Source of the DNA: GCA-016699445 sp964555055
GTDB lineage: Bacteria > UBA10199 > JACPAL01 > GCA-016699445
DNA length: 64,000 nucleotides
Reading direction: 5' to 3'
Assembly (NCBI GenBank): GCA_964555055.1
Contig: CAZKQW010000008.1
Coordinates: forward strand, 87,101-151,100
The position numbers were made by a program, and so were the translations under genes. Below the pieces are notes generated by a model that saw nothing but the letters and a program-made list of their open reading frames with translations, did no database searches and was not told the origin of the DNA. Each line of letters starts with the position of its first letter. Position 1 is the first letter of the stretch. This document shows, in pieces, positions 1 to 8,722 of the stretch.

Positions 1-28
1 TCGCGCGAAAAAGAGGCATAGGAGTTTT

Positions 29-262
29 ATGCCCGGTCCTGCCCCCTTACCCACGAATCCCGCGACTTTAGACGCCGCTCGAGCGGCGTTGATCCAAGCG
101 GTAGGACGTTTATTGCCCGCAGCTCCAGAGAATCCCGAGGAGACGTCCGAAGATGTCATCCTAAAAACACCGTTTATCCGATTAACAGCCGCTCAATGGG
201 CTATCCTATGCCGTTCTCCCGGCTTATATGAACGCTATATAAATCTATGGTCACACCTTTAA
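29..262 (+). CDS. Small hypothetical protein (77 aa)
   Basis: Not recognised. The product is rich in Ala and Pro at its N-terminus, has no signal peptide or membrane span, and has an acidic centre followed by a more hydrophobic C-terminal half with two Trp. An AGGAG ribosome binding site at 20-24 lies four bases before the ATG and is the main reason to accept so short a frame. The 3' end overlaps the start of the following lipoprotein gene by 16 bases, which suggests translational coupling because the second gene has no clear binding site of its own. No function can be assigned. Confidence 0.5.
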   Translation: MPGPAPLPTNPATLDAARAALIQAVGRLLPAAPENPEETSEDVILKTPFIRLTAAQWAILCRSPGLYERYINLWSHL

Positions 263-1071
263 GATCACTTTCCTTAACCCATTTAGCGCTAACGGCAGCC
301 GTCGGCTTAGGAATGCCGGCGTGCGCGCCAAGACACCCAATCGACGCCTCCGTTCTGCACGATCCTTGGCATGGCTCCGGTGGGACGACGGATGGCGTTT
401 CCCTACCGCCCCTTCACCGACCTTCCCTCGCCTCGTCGGTCCGTACCCTCGAGATCTCCTCCGGATCCGATCCTTGGTTAGCCCGAGCCCATGAATTTTT
501 AGGACGCATGGCCGCGGAGCGTGAACACCAACAGGCTTACGACGGATTGATCGAAGATTTGGACACCATTCGGGGCTACATGACGCCCGGTTCCTCCTCA
601 TACGACGCCACTTACCGCTGGAGGGTCTTCGTGAACCCGGCCACCCAAGCCGTCGAGGGCGTTTCGGCCACCTACCAAATCCATCTCAACGACGGAAGGA
701 CGCTGACCGTGGTGGATTATCACACGCCTTCCGAGAGACCCATTGGGGGTCAACTTCCTTCCGATTTTCCGGCATGCCCCAGGACCGAAGAGAATTTTTG
801 TATGGTGGAAGTTTCAAACCGCACCGCACGAGGCTATGGCTATTACCTTCAACAAGGCTTCCAAGAAACCACTTTCGGCGATCATTACCGTCATCCTGCG
901 GGCGAGCGGCCGGAATATGTCGTTCTCTTAATCAAGAACCACACGAATGGACCACTCCCGTTAACGGATATCGTGGGATCCTACGCCACCTCCCTCGGAT
1001 CGGATGTAGCGCAACGAGCGGGGGAAGAGAATTTAAGGTATCTCCAAAGCCGGCGTCCCGGGAATCATTGA
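247..1071 (+). CDS. Putative lipoprotein of unknown function (274 aa)
   Basis: The N-terminus has a hydrophobic segment (residues about 8-22) ending in MPAC, a plausible lipobox with Cys26, so the protein is probably exported and lipid-anchored. The mature part has about 245 residues and no family I recognise; it is mixed alpha/beta in composition with scattered aromatic residues and no repeats. The ATG lies inside the preceding small gene and no ribosome binding site is evident, which fits coupled translation. The next gene, an acyl-CoA synthetase, is convergent and ends 40 bases downstream. The function is unknown; the export signal is the only firm inference. Confidence 0.6.
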   Translation: MVTPLRSLSLTHLALTAAVGLGMPACAPRHPIDASVLHDPWHGSGGTTDGVSLPPLHRPSLASSVRTLEISSGSDPWLARAHEFLGRMAAEREHQQAYDGLIEDLDTIRGYMTPGSSSYDATYRWRVFVNPATQAVEGVSATYQIHLNDGRTLTVVDYHTPSERPIGGQLPSDFPACPRTEENFCMVEVSNRTARGYGYYLQQGFQETTFGDHYRHPAGERPEYVVLLIKNHTNGPLPLTDIVGSYATSLGSDVAQRAGEENLRYLQSRRPGNH

Positions 1072-1110
1072 TTTCATATTCATTGCACGATCGGTAAGCT
1101 GCTTTTAGAG

Positions 1111-3036
1111 TTAGAGCGACCTGGCGATTTCCTCCACCGCCTCTAAATTTTCCACGGAAGACAAATCACCGACCGCTTGACCCAAGTATTTCTTCTTGAT
1201 CACGCCGCGGACGATCTTCGCCGAACGGGTCTTCGGAAGCATTTTCACGAAACGCACGTCCTTGGGAGTCAGGGTCTTGCCCATCATCTTCACGACTTGG
1301 TCCTTCAACTCTTTCCTCAATTCCTCGGAAGGCTGAAAGGCGGGTTTAAGGACGACGAAACCGACCACTTCCTCCCCCTTCACTTCATGCGGCACGCCGA
1401 TGACGGCGGCTTCCGAGACGGAAGGATGCTCCAGGAGGACGGATTCGATTTCGGCGGGACCGGTGCGGCGTCCGGCAACCTTGATCGTGTCGTCGGAGCG
1501 TCCTTTGATGAACCAGTAGCCGTCTTCGTCCACATAGGCCCAGTCGCCGTGGTTCCACGTCGTCGGCCATTTGGAGAAATAGGTATCGAGGTAACGCTGC
1601 GGGTCGTTGAGGAAACCCTTCGTCATCGACGGCGCCGGTTTCTTGCAGACCAAATAACCGATCTCGCCGCGCACGCTTTGACCCTCGTCGTTCCACACGT
1701 CCACCGCCATGCCCAAGCCGGGACCCCGCAGGGTGCAGGGCTTCAGCGGCGTGATAGGCAAGGGCGCGAGGTGGCAGCCGACGATTTCCGTGCCCCCCGA
1801 GATGTTGATGATCGGGCACCGCTTGCCGCCGACGTTTTCGAAAAACCACAGGTAAGATTCGGGATCCCACGCCTCGCCCGTCGACCCCAAATATTTCAGG
1901 GACGACAGGTCATGCTTCGCGACCCAATCGGTTCCGGATTTGATGAGGAGACGCACGGCCGTCGGGGAAATCCCTAAGTGCGAGACTTTATGGTTTTCGA
2001 CGACTTCCCACAACCGATCCGGTTGCGGCCAATCGGGAGCGCCTTCGAAAATGACGAACGTGGCCCCGAAAGTCAGGACGCCTAGAATTTCCCACGGACC
2101 CATCATCCAACCGATGTCGGTGACCCAAAAGAAAATTGAATCCTCCTTCACGTCGAAATAATAGCCGAGCTCCTTGGCCATTTGGGCTTGGCAACCCGCG
2201 TGCGTATGGACGGTTCCTTTGGGTTTCCCGGTCGTACCCGACGTATAGATGATCAGAGAATGGTCTTCGGCTTGCGTCTCCTCCGTTTCGGCAACCGCAT
2301 CGCCTTCCGCGAGGAGATCGAAGAAAGCCACGTCGATCTTGGGGTTCCAAGGCACCCATTCCCCAACTCGTTTCGCGACCACCACCATTTTTAAGGACGG
2401 GCATTGGGCGACGGCTTCGTCGGCGGCTTCCTTGATCTTCACTTCCTTCCCGCGCCGGAACGACCCATCCGCGGTGAAGAGAACCTTCGCCTCGGCGTCC
2501 TGTAGGCGCGTCGCGAGGGCTTGGGCCCCGAAACCCGAAAACACGGGGATGGCCACGGCGCCGATTTTCAGGATCGCCAGAAAGGCGATCACCATTTCGG
2601 GGATCATCGGCATGTAGAGGCCCATGCGATCGCCCTTCCCGAAACCTTGCTTGCGCAAAGCCGAGGCCAATCGGTTCACTTTTTGATGAAGCTCTCCATA
2701 CGTCACCTTTTTCGCGGGACCCGTGTCCGGCTCCCAAATGAAGGCGGGCTTATCCTTTAAACGCGGCAGGTGGCGGTCGAGGGTGTTATGGACGAGGTTA
2801 AGTCGGCCGCCCACGAACCACTTCGCCCACGGCATCTCCCCTTCGAGGACTTTTTCATAAGGTCGGTACCAATCGACTCCCAAATCCTTGAGGGCCGCAT
2901 CCCAAAACCACCCGATGTCGGAGGCGCATCGGTCGATCAATCGGTCGTAATCCGCGATCCCATGCTTCCGCATGAAACGAGAAATGTTGCTTTTCTCCAA
3001 ATAGTCACCATAGGGCTGCCAGATAAAAGAGTTCAT
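1111..3036 (-). CDS. AMP-forming acyl-CoA synthetase, acetyl-CoA synthetase-like (641 aa)
   Basis: An ANL-superfamily enzyme that activates a carboxylic acid with ATP and loads it on CoA. Visible motifs are the P-loop-like YTSGTTGKPKG (about residue 264), the A5-type GGTEIVG (about 411), the hinge region GDWAYVDEDGYWFIKGR (about 495) and a C-terminal KTRSAKIVRG whose Lys (about 605) should be catalytic. The total length and N-terminal region resemble acetyl- and propionyl-CoA synthetases; the substrate (acetate, propionate or 3-hydroxypropionate) cannot be read from sequence. The frame stays open for another 153 codons upstream, but that stretch runs antisense through trmJ. The ATG at 3036 has a GAAGGGAAGGA site ahead of it and is chosen. 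It is divergent from trmJ, with 63 bases between the two starts. Confidence 0.9.
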   Translation of the reverse strand: MNSFIWQPYGDYLEKSNISRFMRKHGIADYDRLIDRCASDIGWFWDAALKDLGVDWYRPYEKVLEGEMPWAKWFVGGRLNLVHNTLDRHLPRLKDKPAFIWEPDTGPAKKVTYGELHQKVNRLASALRKQGFGKGDRMGLYMPMIPEMVIAFLAILKIGAVAIPVFSGFGAQALATRLQDAEAKVLFTADGSFRRGKEVKIKEAADEAVAQCPSLKMVVVAKRVGEWVPWNPKIDVAFFDLLAEGDAVAETEETQAEDHSLIIYTSGTTGKPKGTVHTHAGCQAQMAKELGYYFDVKEDSIFFWVTDIGWMMGPWEILGVLTFGATFVIFEGAPDWPQPDRLWEVVENHKVSHLGISPTAVRLLIKSGTDWVAKHDLSSLKYLGSTGEAWDPESYLWFFENVGGKRCPIINISGGTEIVGCHLAPLPITPLKPCTLRGPGLGMAVDVWNDEGQSVRGEIGYLVCKKPAPSMTKGFLNDPQRYLDTYFSKWPTTWNHGDWAYVDEDGYWFIKGRSDDTIKVAGRRTGPAEIESVLLEHPSVSEAAVIGVPHEVKGEEVVGFVVLKPAFQPSEELRKELKDQVVKMMGKTLTPKDVRFVKMLPKTRSAKIVRGVIKKKYLGQAVGDLSSVENLEAVEEIARSL

Positions 3037-3099
3037 GTCGTCCTTCCCTTCTTTGCCTCTTCCCAAGGCCGTAAAAAGCCGGAAAAAGAAGGACTCATT

Positions 3100-3855
3100 A
3101 TGGCAAAAAAACTGACGGAACAAGATATATCCATGATTCTGGTGCGGCCGCGCTACCCCGGGAACATCGGCGCCGCGGCCCGGGTCATGAAGAACATGGG
3201 TTTTTCCGAGCTTCGGGTCGTCCGCCCCACCGTCCTCCCGACGCATCCGGAATGCCTTCGCATGGCGGTGGGCGCCGCGGACCTCCTGCACCAGGCTTCC
3301 GTCTTCGATACCTTGGAGGAAGCCTGCAAGGGACTTCAATTCATCATCGGCACGAGCCGCCGCGTCGGAAAAAACCGGCAGGATTTCGTCAGCCTTCCGG
3401 AAATTTCGACGCGCCTGGAGGAAAAACGAAAGATCGGGATCCTCTTCGGAGCCGAGGAACGCGGATTGACGAACAAAGAACTCGCCCTCTGCCATCTCGT
3501 CACCATGATCCCGTCCAACCCCGACTTCGGTTCCTTAAACCTCGCCCAATCGGTCGCCGTGACGACCTACCAACTCCGCCTCTTCTTCATTTCCCGGATG
3601 GAAGGCGATCCGCTTCCCCAAAAGAAAAAAAAGGCCGAGCTCGCCTCGGTGGACGAAATCGAAGGCATGTACGAGCATTTGGAGCGCGCCCTCGGCCGCA
3701 TCCAATTCCTGCTTCCCGATAATACGTTCCACATGATGCGGATCTTGCGCGGAGTTTTTGGGCGCACCGGCTTAACGGACCGCGAAGTGCGGATCTTCCG
3801 GGGAATTTCACGTCAGATCGAATACCTTCATTCCCAATTGAAGCCGAAGTCATGA
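3100..3855 (+). CDS. trmJ: SPOUT-family RNA methyltransferase, TrmJ-like (251 aa)
   Basis: A TrmH/SpoU-class 2'-O-methyltransferase with the trefoil-knot SAM site. The N-terminal NIGAAARVMKNMGF motif, the central GILFGAEERGLTNKEL and the C-terminal SLNLAQSVAVTTYQL are the three conserved SPOUT motifs. The NPDFGSLNLAQSV form and the length of about 250 residues match TrmJ, which methylates the 2'-OH of nucleotide 32 in the tRNA anticodon loop. The frame is open well upstream, but the ATG at 3100 has AAGAAGGA ahead of it and begins the family's usual N-terminus. It is the first gene of a plus-strand run and overlaps the rhomboid gene by ATGA. Confidence 0.88.
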   Translation: MAKKLTEQDISMILVRPRYPGNIGAAARVMKNMGFSELRVVRPTVLPTHPECLRMAVGAADLLHQASVFDTLEEACKGLQFIIGTSRRVGKNRQDFVSLPEISTRLEEKRKIGILFGAEERGLTNKELALCHLVTMIPSNPDFGSLNLAQSVAVTTYQLRLFFISRMEGDPLPQKKKKAELASVDEIEGMYEHLERALGRIQFLLPDNTFHMMRILRGVFGRTGLTDREVRIFRGISRQIEYLHSQLKPKS

Positions 3856-4529
3856 TCCCCTACCGCGACCTGAAGCCTTCCAAAAAATTCCCCCTCGTCA
3901 CCCTCTTCCTCATCGCCTGCAACCTCGCCGTCTTCACCTACATGCTGATCCTGCCCTTGGCCGCGACCGACGCTTTCGTCTACCGCTTCGCGGCCATTCC
4001 GCTCGAGTTCAAGCTGGGACGGAACCTCCCGAACTCCCCTGGCGTCGAACCTTTGGCGACGGTCTTCACGGCTATGTTCCTCCATGGGGGCTGGCTGCAC
4101 ATCCTCGGGAACATGCTTTACCTTTGGATCTTCGGCGTGAACGTCGAAGCGGCCCTCGGTCATTTCAAATTCCTCGCTTTTTACCTGCTGTGCGGGTTCT
4201 TGGCGACCTTCGCCCAGATTTACACGAACTTCGGGTCTTCGATCCCCCTGGTCGGCGCCTCCGGAGCCATCGCGGGCGTTTTAGCCGCCTACCTCAAGCT
4301 CTTCCCCCAAGCGAAGATCGCGGTCCTCATCCCGATCTTCTATTTTTTGAGAAAGTTCGTCTTTCCCGCGTGGCTTGTGATCGGCTTTTGGATCGCCATG
4401 CAGGTTATCGAAGTCCAAACAACCCCGGCCAAGGAGGCCGGGGGCGTCGCTTACTTCGCGCACATCGGCGGCTTCGTCGCCGGATTTTTATTCTTGCCTG
4501 TTTTCCTAAAAAACAAAAAGAGACGCTGA
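3852..4529 (+). CDS. Rhomboid-family intramembrane serine protease (225 aa)
   Basis: A polytopic membrane protein with about six hydrophobic segments. It shows the rhomboid hallmarks: HGGWLHILGNMLYLWIFG in loop 1/TM2, the catalytic serine in GASGAIAG (Ser about 137) and the catalytic histidine in FAHIGGFVAG (about 204). The Ser-His dyad is intact, so it should be an active protease cleaving transmembrane substrates. The start overlaps trmJ by ATGA and the stop overlaps the following nuclease gene by one base (TGATG). Its substrate is unknown, and nothing in the operon is an obvious partner. Confidence 0.93.
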   Translation: MIPYRDLKPSKKFPLVTLFLIACNLAVFTYMLILPLAATDAFVYRFAAIPLEFKLGRNLPNSPGVEPLATVFTAMFLHGGWLHILGNMLYLWIFGVNVEAALGHFKFLAFYLLCGFLATFAQIYTNFGSSIPLVGASGAIAGVLAAYLKLFPQAKIAVLIPIFYFLRKFVFPAWLVIGFWIAMQVIEVQTTPAKEAGGVAYFAHIGGFVAGFLFLPVFLKNKKRR

Positions 4530-5458
4530 TGGGCAGTAACAAACCGCCATTCGCGGAATGGATCCGGGACCATGTTTTCAGCGCCACGGAATTAGAGAAT
4601 TACCAGGCCTGCCCCTACCGTTTCTGGGCCCAACATTACCTCGAAACGAGTCCCCGCGACTCGTGGACGATCGAGCTTTCCCCCCGCGACCGAGGCACCT
4701 TGCTTCACCGCGTCCTGGAAAAAACCTTTCAAGAGTTCGCAGCCCAGTCTTCCCTGGAAACGCCTCAAGTCGAAATACTCCAACGCCAAGCTTCGAAGCA
4801 TCTAGATACGGAGATCCAAAAGAAGCAGTCCGAGTTGCCTTCTTTATCGCCGTTTCTCCTTTCCCGACAAAAGGAATCCATGGAGCGCGCCTTGAAGAAT
4901 TTCATTTCCGGTTTTTGGGAGGAAAAAGCGAAACGGCGCCGCCTCCTGCCGCAATATTTCGAATGGGGTTTCGGGCACCGGAATCCGCCGTTGAAGCTCT
5001 GCGGCGGTTCTATCCTCTTCAAAGGCCGCATCGACCGCATCGATGTGGATGCCGTAAGTAAAACCTTTCTAGTCGTCGATTACAAGACATCCGGCGGGAC
5101 GACCGGCTCCCAAATCCTCTCCGGCCGATCCTTCCAACTTCCCCTCTATATCCTCGCCGTGAAACGGCTCTTACTTCCGGACTACGAACCGATCGGGGGC
5201 CTTTACTGCGATCTCGGGACTCTGGAACAGAAAGACGGCTTGCTGCACGCGGACCGATTGCCGGACTTCATCGACCTGCACCCGTCGAGTAGCACGATCG
5301 TTCCCGCGGGGGTGTGGGACCGTTTCTTCGAGGAAACGGAAAGCCGCGTCGCCGACGTCGTCGCGGAGATCCGTCAAGGCCATTTCCCTTCGAAAAAGGA
5401 GCCGTGCGAGGATTATTGCCCTTACCAAGACATTTGCCGCTTGAGGTCGCTCGAATGA
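4529..5458 (+). CDS. PD-(D/E)XK nuclease with AddB/Cas4-type iron-sulfur cysteines (309 aa)
   Basis: A stand-alone nuclease domain of the RecB/AddB/Cas4 type. The N-terminal NYQACPYRFW carries the first cysteine, and the C-terminal CEDYCPYQDIC carries three more in the spacing expected for a 4Fe-4S cluster clamp. In between, FKGRIDRIDV and VVDYKTSGG give the catalytic Asp and Asp-x-Lys motif. A QLPLYILAV segment resembles the QxxxY motif of this family. The start overlaps the rhomboid stop (TGATG) and the stop overlaps the helicase start (ATGA). In AddAB this domain is fused to helicase-like subunits; here it is separate. It probably works with the downstream helicase in DNA end processing. 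Confidence 0.88.
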   Translation: MGSNKPPFAEWIRDHVFSATELENYQACPYRFWAQHYLETSPRDSWTIELSPRDRGTLLHRVLEKTFQEFAAQSSLETPQVEILQRQASKHLDTEIQKKQSELPSLSPFLLSRQKESMERALKNFISGFWEEKAKRRRLLPQYFEWGFGHRNPPLKLCGGSILFKGRIDRIDVDAVSKTFLVVDYKTSGGTTGSQILSGRSFQLPLYILAVKRLLLPDYEPIGGLYCDLGTLEQKDGLLHADRLPDFIDLHPSSSTIVPAGVWDRFFEETESRVADVVAEIRQGHFPSKKEPCEDYCPYQDICRLRSLE

Positions 5459-7410
5459 GCCCTCCACGCCTCACGCCCGCGCAAAAAGCGGTGGTCGATT
5501 TCACGGGAAACGCAGCCGTCATCGCCGCGGCCGGATCCGGGAAAACGTTCACCTTGGTCGAGAAGATCGCTTCCTTGGTCGAGTCCGGCGTCACCCTCGA
5601 CCGATTCTTCATTTCGACCTTCACGAAAAAAGCGGGGGAAGAAATCCGCAAGCGCCTGGAAAAAAGACTCGGATTGGCCTCCGCCCAATCGCGCGCGTTG
5701 AACGCGGACACCTTACACGGGCTGGCGGCCAACCTACTGAAGGAAAACACGGACCTCCTCAAGCTTCCCCGGGATTTCCAAATCCTCGAAGGGGCCTTAA
5801 GCAAGATCGACCTCTTAAAACTTATACGCACCCGTCTTTTAGAATGGGCCGAAGGCGGCGATTCCCAAACGATCCACCTCATAGAACGCTACGATTTTCA
5901 TAAGGCCGTGAAGCTTTTATGGGAAATCCTGCTCTCCACGCCGCGGATCCCCCCCTTCGAGTACGAACCCCTCGCGCGGCGCCTTTTCGACGAATTCACG
6001 CTCAAGAAAAGGGCCCAGGCGTTTTTGGACTTCCAAGATTTGGAACTCGAAGCCTTACGGCTTCTCGAGAACGACAAGGCGCGCGCCTCCATCCAAAAGC
6101 GCTACTCCTGGATCATCATCGACGAGTTCCAGGACACGAGTCCCCTCCAATGGGACATCATTTCCCGGATTTGGGGGCCCGAAAACCGATTGGTCATCGT
6201 CGGCGACCCCCGCCAATCGATTTACCGCTTCCGAGGCGCGGATCCTCATCTCTTCTCTAAAGTCAGCCGGCTCATCCAAGAGTCCGGAAAGGGTCAGGTC
6301 TTTTATTTGAACGAGAACTTCCGGTCACGGGCGGAGATCATCCGCGTCGTCAATAAAGTCTCCGCCCGACTCTTTAATCAAGAAGGCGACCCGGAGAATG
6401 AGATGATGCCGCCTCTCGTAGCCGCCGCGGAGCTTCTCGAAGAAACCCTCGAACAAACTATGGACTGCGTCGAATGCCACCTCCTGGAAAGCGGCAAAAT
6501 CGCCGAAACTCGGGCCTCCGAATCCACCTGGCTTTCAGAAAAAATCCAGGCCTTGCATCACGGAGGGATCGCATGGAATCGGATCGCCCTCCTCTTCCGC
6601 ACACGGCGCGCGATCCCCCTGTTCGCCGACGCCTTAAAAGCGAGGAACATCCCTTACCAAACCCAAGACGAGAAGACCCTTTTGGAAAGACCGGAAGCCC
6701 TGCGCATTTCGTTCCTCCTGAAAAAACTCCTCCATCCCCAAGACGCGTTTTACGAGGAGGCTTTCCGGTACACCCTCATCGATCCTTTATTGTGGGAAGA
6801 GATCCGCCGCGATTTCGAGAGGAAAACCGACCTGCAAACCTTCTTGGACTCTTTCTTTTCGAAACTAGGAGCCCATGTCCCCGAAGCTTCGAAGCCCTAT
6901 CTCGACGCGTTGCAAGTCCTGGCCGACAATCTCGTCCTTTTAGGGGCTCGGTCGTTGGAGGAATTGGTCTCCCACTGGGAGATCCTGCGCGAGGAAGAAG
7001 CCATTATCCCGTCGCCTCCGCCCACGCCTCACGAAGATTCGGTCTCTTTGATGACCATCCATGCGTCCAAAGGGCTCGAATTCGACGCGGTCTTCCTGTG
7101 CGATTTGATGGGGCGAAGGACGTCTTTCCAGCGGCTCTACGCGAAGGACCAGAATGGGCATATCCATTTAAGGGATTTCGACGCTGAGGAAAGCGTCGGG
7201 CTCAAGCACCGATTGGCTAAAAGTCTCGCCTTCGAGGCCTGCGAGAAGCGAGAAAACGAAGAGGAAGACCGTGAGTCGCGCCGCCTTTTGTATGTTGCCC
7301 TCACGCGCGCCATCCGTTACCTAGGGATGGCTTTGATCCCGCCGAAATCGAGTAAAAAAGGAACCTATAAAGACTGGAAGGATTATCTGCATGAAGCCCT
7401 TGGAGATTGA
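5455..7410 (+). CDS. UvrD/Rep-like superfamily 1A DNA helicase (651 aa)
   Basis: An ATP-dependent 3'-5' helicase with the full SF1A motif set: AAAGSGKTFTL (Walker A, about residue 25), the STFTKKAGEEIRKRL motif Ia, IIIDEFQDTSPLQW (Walker B, about 222), VGDPRQSIYRFRGA (motif III), LNENFRSRAEI (motif IV), LMTIHASKGLEFDAVF (motif V) and RRLLYVALTRA (motif VI). At 651 residues it is shorter than AddA and lacks a C-terminal nuclease domain, but the nuclease gene directly upstream overlaps it by ATGA, so the pair looks like an unfused AddAB-type helicase-nuclease. The 3' end overlaps the first glnE gene by 20 bases. Plain UvrD is the alternative, but the nuclease partner argues for recombinational end resection. 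Confidence 0.92.
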   Translation: MSPPRLTPAQKAVVDFTGNAAVIAAAGSGKTFTLVEKIASLVESGVTLDRFFISTFTKKAGEEIRKRLEKRLGLASAQSRALNADTLHGLAANLLKENTDLLKLPRDFQILEGALSKIDLLKLIRTRLLEWAEGGDSQTIHLIERYDFHKAVKLLWEILLSTPRIPPFEYEPLARRLFDEFTLKKRAQAFLDFQDLELEALRLLENDKARASIQKRYSWIIIDEFQDTSPLQWDIISRIWGPENRLVIVGDPRQSIYRFRGADPHLFSKVSRLIQESGKGQVFYLNENFRSRAEIIRVVNKVSARLFNQEGDPENEMMPPLVAAAELLEETLEQTMDCVECHLLESGKIAETRASESTWLSEKIQALHHGGIAWNRIALLFRTRRAIPLFADALKARNIPYQTQDEKTLLERPEALRISFLLKKLLHPQDAFYEEAFRYTLIDPLLWEEIRRDFERKTDLQTFLDSFFSKLGAHVPEASKPYLDALQVLADNLVLLGARSLEELVSHWEILREEEAIIPSPPPTPHEDSVSLMTIHASKGLEFDAVFLCDLMGRRTSFQRLYAKDQNGHIHLRDFDAEESVGLKHRLAKSLAFEACEKRENEEEDRESRRLLYVALTRAIRYLGMALIPPKSSKKGTYKDWKDYLHEALGD

Positions 7411-8722
7411 GCAGATCTTAAAGAACTCCCCGGATCCCGACTTAGCCCAACGCCAATGGGAGGAGCTCGGGAAAGATTTCGAACCCCTTTTCAAAAAAGC
7501 CGGAGATTACCGTTCCGTCCTCAGCCTGTTCGGGAGGAGCGTGTTCTGCGTGGAATTCCTCAAAAGGCACCCGGAAGCCATTCAAGAACTCGCCACGTCC
7601 AAATATTTAAACCAGAAAAAGGATAAAAAAAGGATGCTCGAGGAGAATCGGGAGCGGTTCTCCAAAATAACGGATCTCCCGGATCTCAAAAAGTCCTTAC
7701 GTCTCCTAAAATACACGGAAATGGCGCGCGTCTTGATCCGTGATTTTTCGGGGCAAGCGCCCTTCGAGGACGTAGGCCAGGAGCTCTCGTGCCTGGCCGC
7801 GGTCTGCGTGGAATTGGCCCATGAAGCGTACTTCAGGCTCCATCCTTGGCCGTTCGAGGAGCCCTGTTCGTTCACGACGATCGGTATGGGAAAGCTCGGC
7901 GGACAGGACTTGAACCTCAGCTCCGACATCGACGTCATTTATCTTTTTGATGTCCCCGAAACCCTCTCGCCGCGAACGCCGCTCTCGCGGGTCTTCGAAT
8001 CCTATGCCCACGCTTCCGAAAGCATCACTCATGTCCTCCAAGACCGGACGGCCGACGGCATCGTCTTCCGTGTCGACCTTGAATTGCGACCGCAAGGCAA
8101 ATCCGGACCCGTGGTCAACTCCCTGGAATCCATCCTCACTTATTATGAGGTTTCCGGTGCGTCTTGGGAAAGATCCGCCCTCCTCAAAGCCCATCCCATC
8201 GCGGGAGACCTCGCTTTAGGACAGAATTTCGTGAAAAGAGTCTTACCTTTCGTCTTTCGCCGGACGGTCGATCCGACGGTGGTGTGGGACCTCAAAAAGA
8301 TGAAGGAGAAGATCAACCTGGAGATGGCGGGCGCCAAGAACCGGAACTTCAACCTCAAGCTCGGCGTCGGCGGCATCCGCGAGATCGAGTTTTTCGCCGG
8401 TTCGTTCCAACTCGTCTATGGCGGGCGGGAGATTCTTCTCCGGGAACGCAATACACTGCGCGTCCTGAAAGTCCTTAAACAACTGAATCTGATCCCGGAG
8501 ACCGATGCCGCGCGCCTTCAAGAAGCCTACCAGTTCCTCCGGCGGGCCGAAAACTCGATCCAAGCGCGCGAAGAACGCCAAACGCATTGCCTCCCCGAAG
8601 ACCCGCATGAAGTGGCGGTCCTCGCGAAAATGATGAAGTACCGATCTCCGGAGGAATTCTTATCCGCCCTCTCCAAGCACACGACGTGGGTGTCGGAATG
8701 CTTTAACAATCTTGCCTCATGA
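7391..8722 (+). CDS. glnE: GlnE N-terminal (adenylyl-removing) half as a separate protein (443 aa)
   Basis: Matches the first nucleotidyltransferase unit of glutamine synthetase adenylyltransferase/deadenylase. MGKLGGQDLNLSSDIDVIYL (from about residue 165) is the GG-x-SDxD motif, and VDLELRPQGKSG supplies the third carboxylate region; both are intact. A helical GlnD/GlnE-type domain follows (REIEFFAGSFQLVYGGR onward). Normal GlnE is one chain of roughly 950 residues with two such units; here the gene ends after the first and the second unit begins with an ATGA overlap at 8719. In the intact enzyme this half removes AMP from glutamine synthetase. The start at 7391 overlaps the helicase gene by 20 bases. 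Confidence 0.9.
   Translation: MKPLEIEQILKNSPDPDLAQRQWEELGKDFEPLFKKAGDYRSVLSLFGRSVFCVEFLKRHPEAIQELATSKYLNQKKDKKRMLEENRERFSKITDLPDLKKSLRLLKYTEMARVLIRDFSGQAPFEDVGQELSCLAAVCVELAHEAYFRLHPWPFEEPCSFTTIGMGKLGGQDLNLSSDIDVIYLFDVPETLSPRTPLSRVFESYAHASESITHVLQDRTADGIVFRVDLELRPQGKSGPVVNSLESILTYYEVSGASWERSALLKAHPIAGDLALGQNFVKRVLPFVFRRTVDPTVVWDLKKMKEKINLEMAGAKNRNFNLKLGVGGIREIEFFAGSFQLVYGGREILLRERNTLRVLKVLKQLNLIPETDAARLQEAYQFLRRAENSIQAREERQTHCLPEDPHEVAVLAKMMKYRSPEEFLSALSKHTTWVSECFNNLAS

Noticed and set aside
1177..1977. 266-codon open frame antisense to the acyl-CoA synthetase
   Set aside because: Mirror of the synthetase codon bias, rich in His/Arg/Asp, no ribosome binding site and no family signal.
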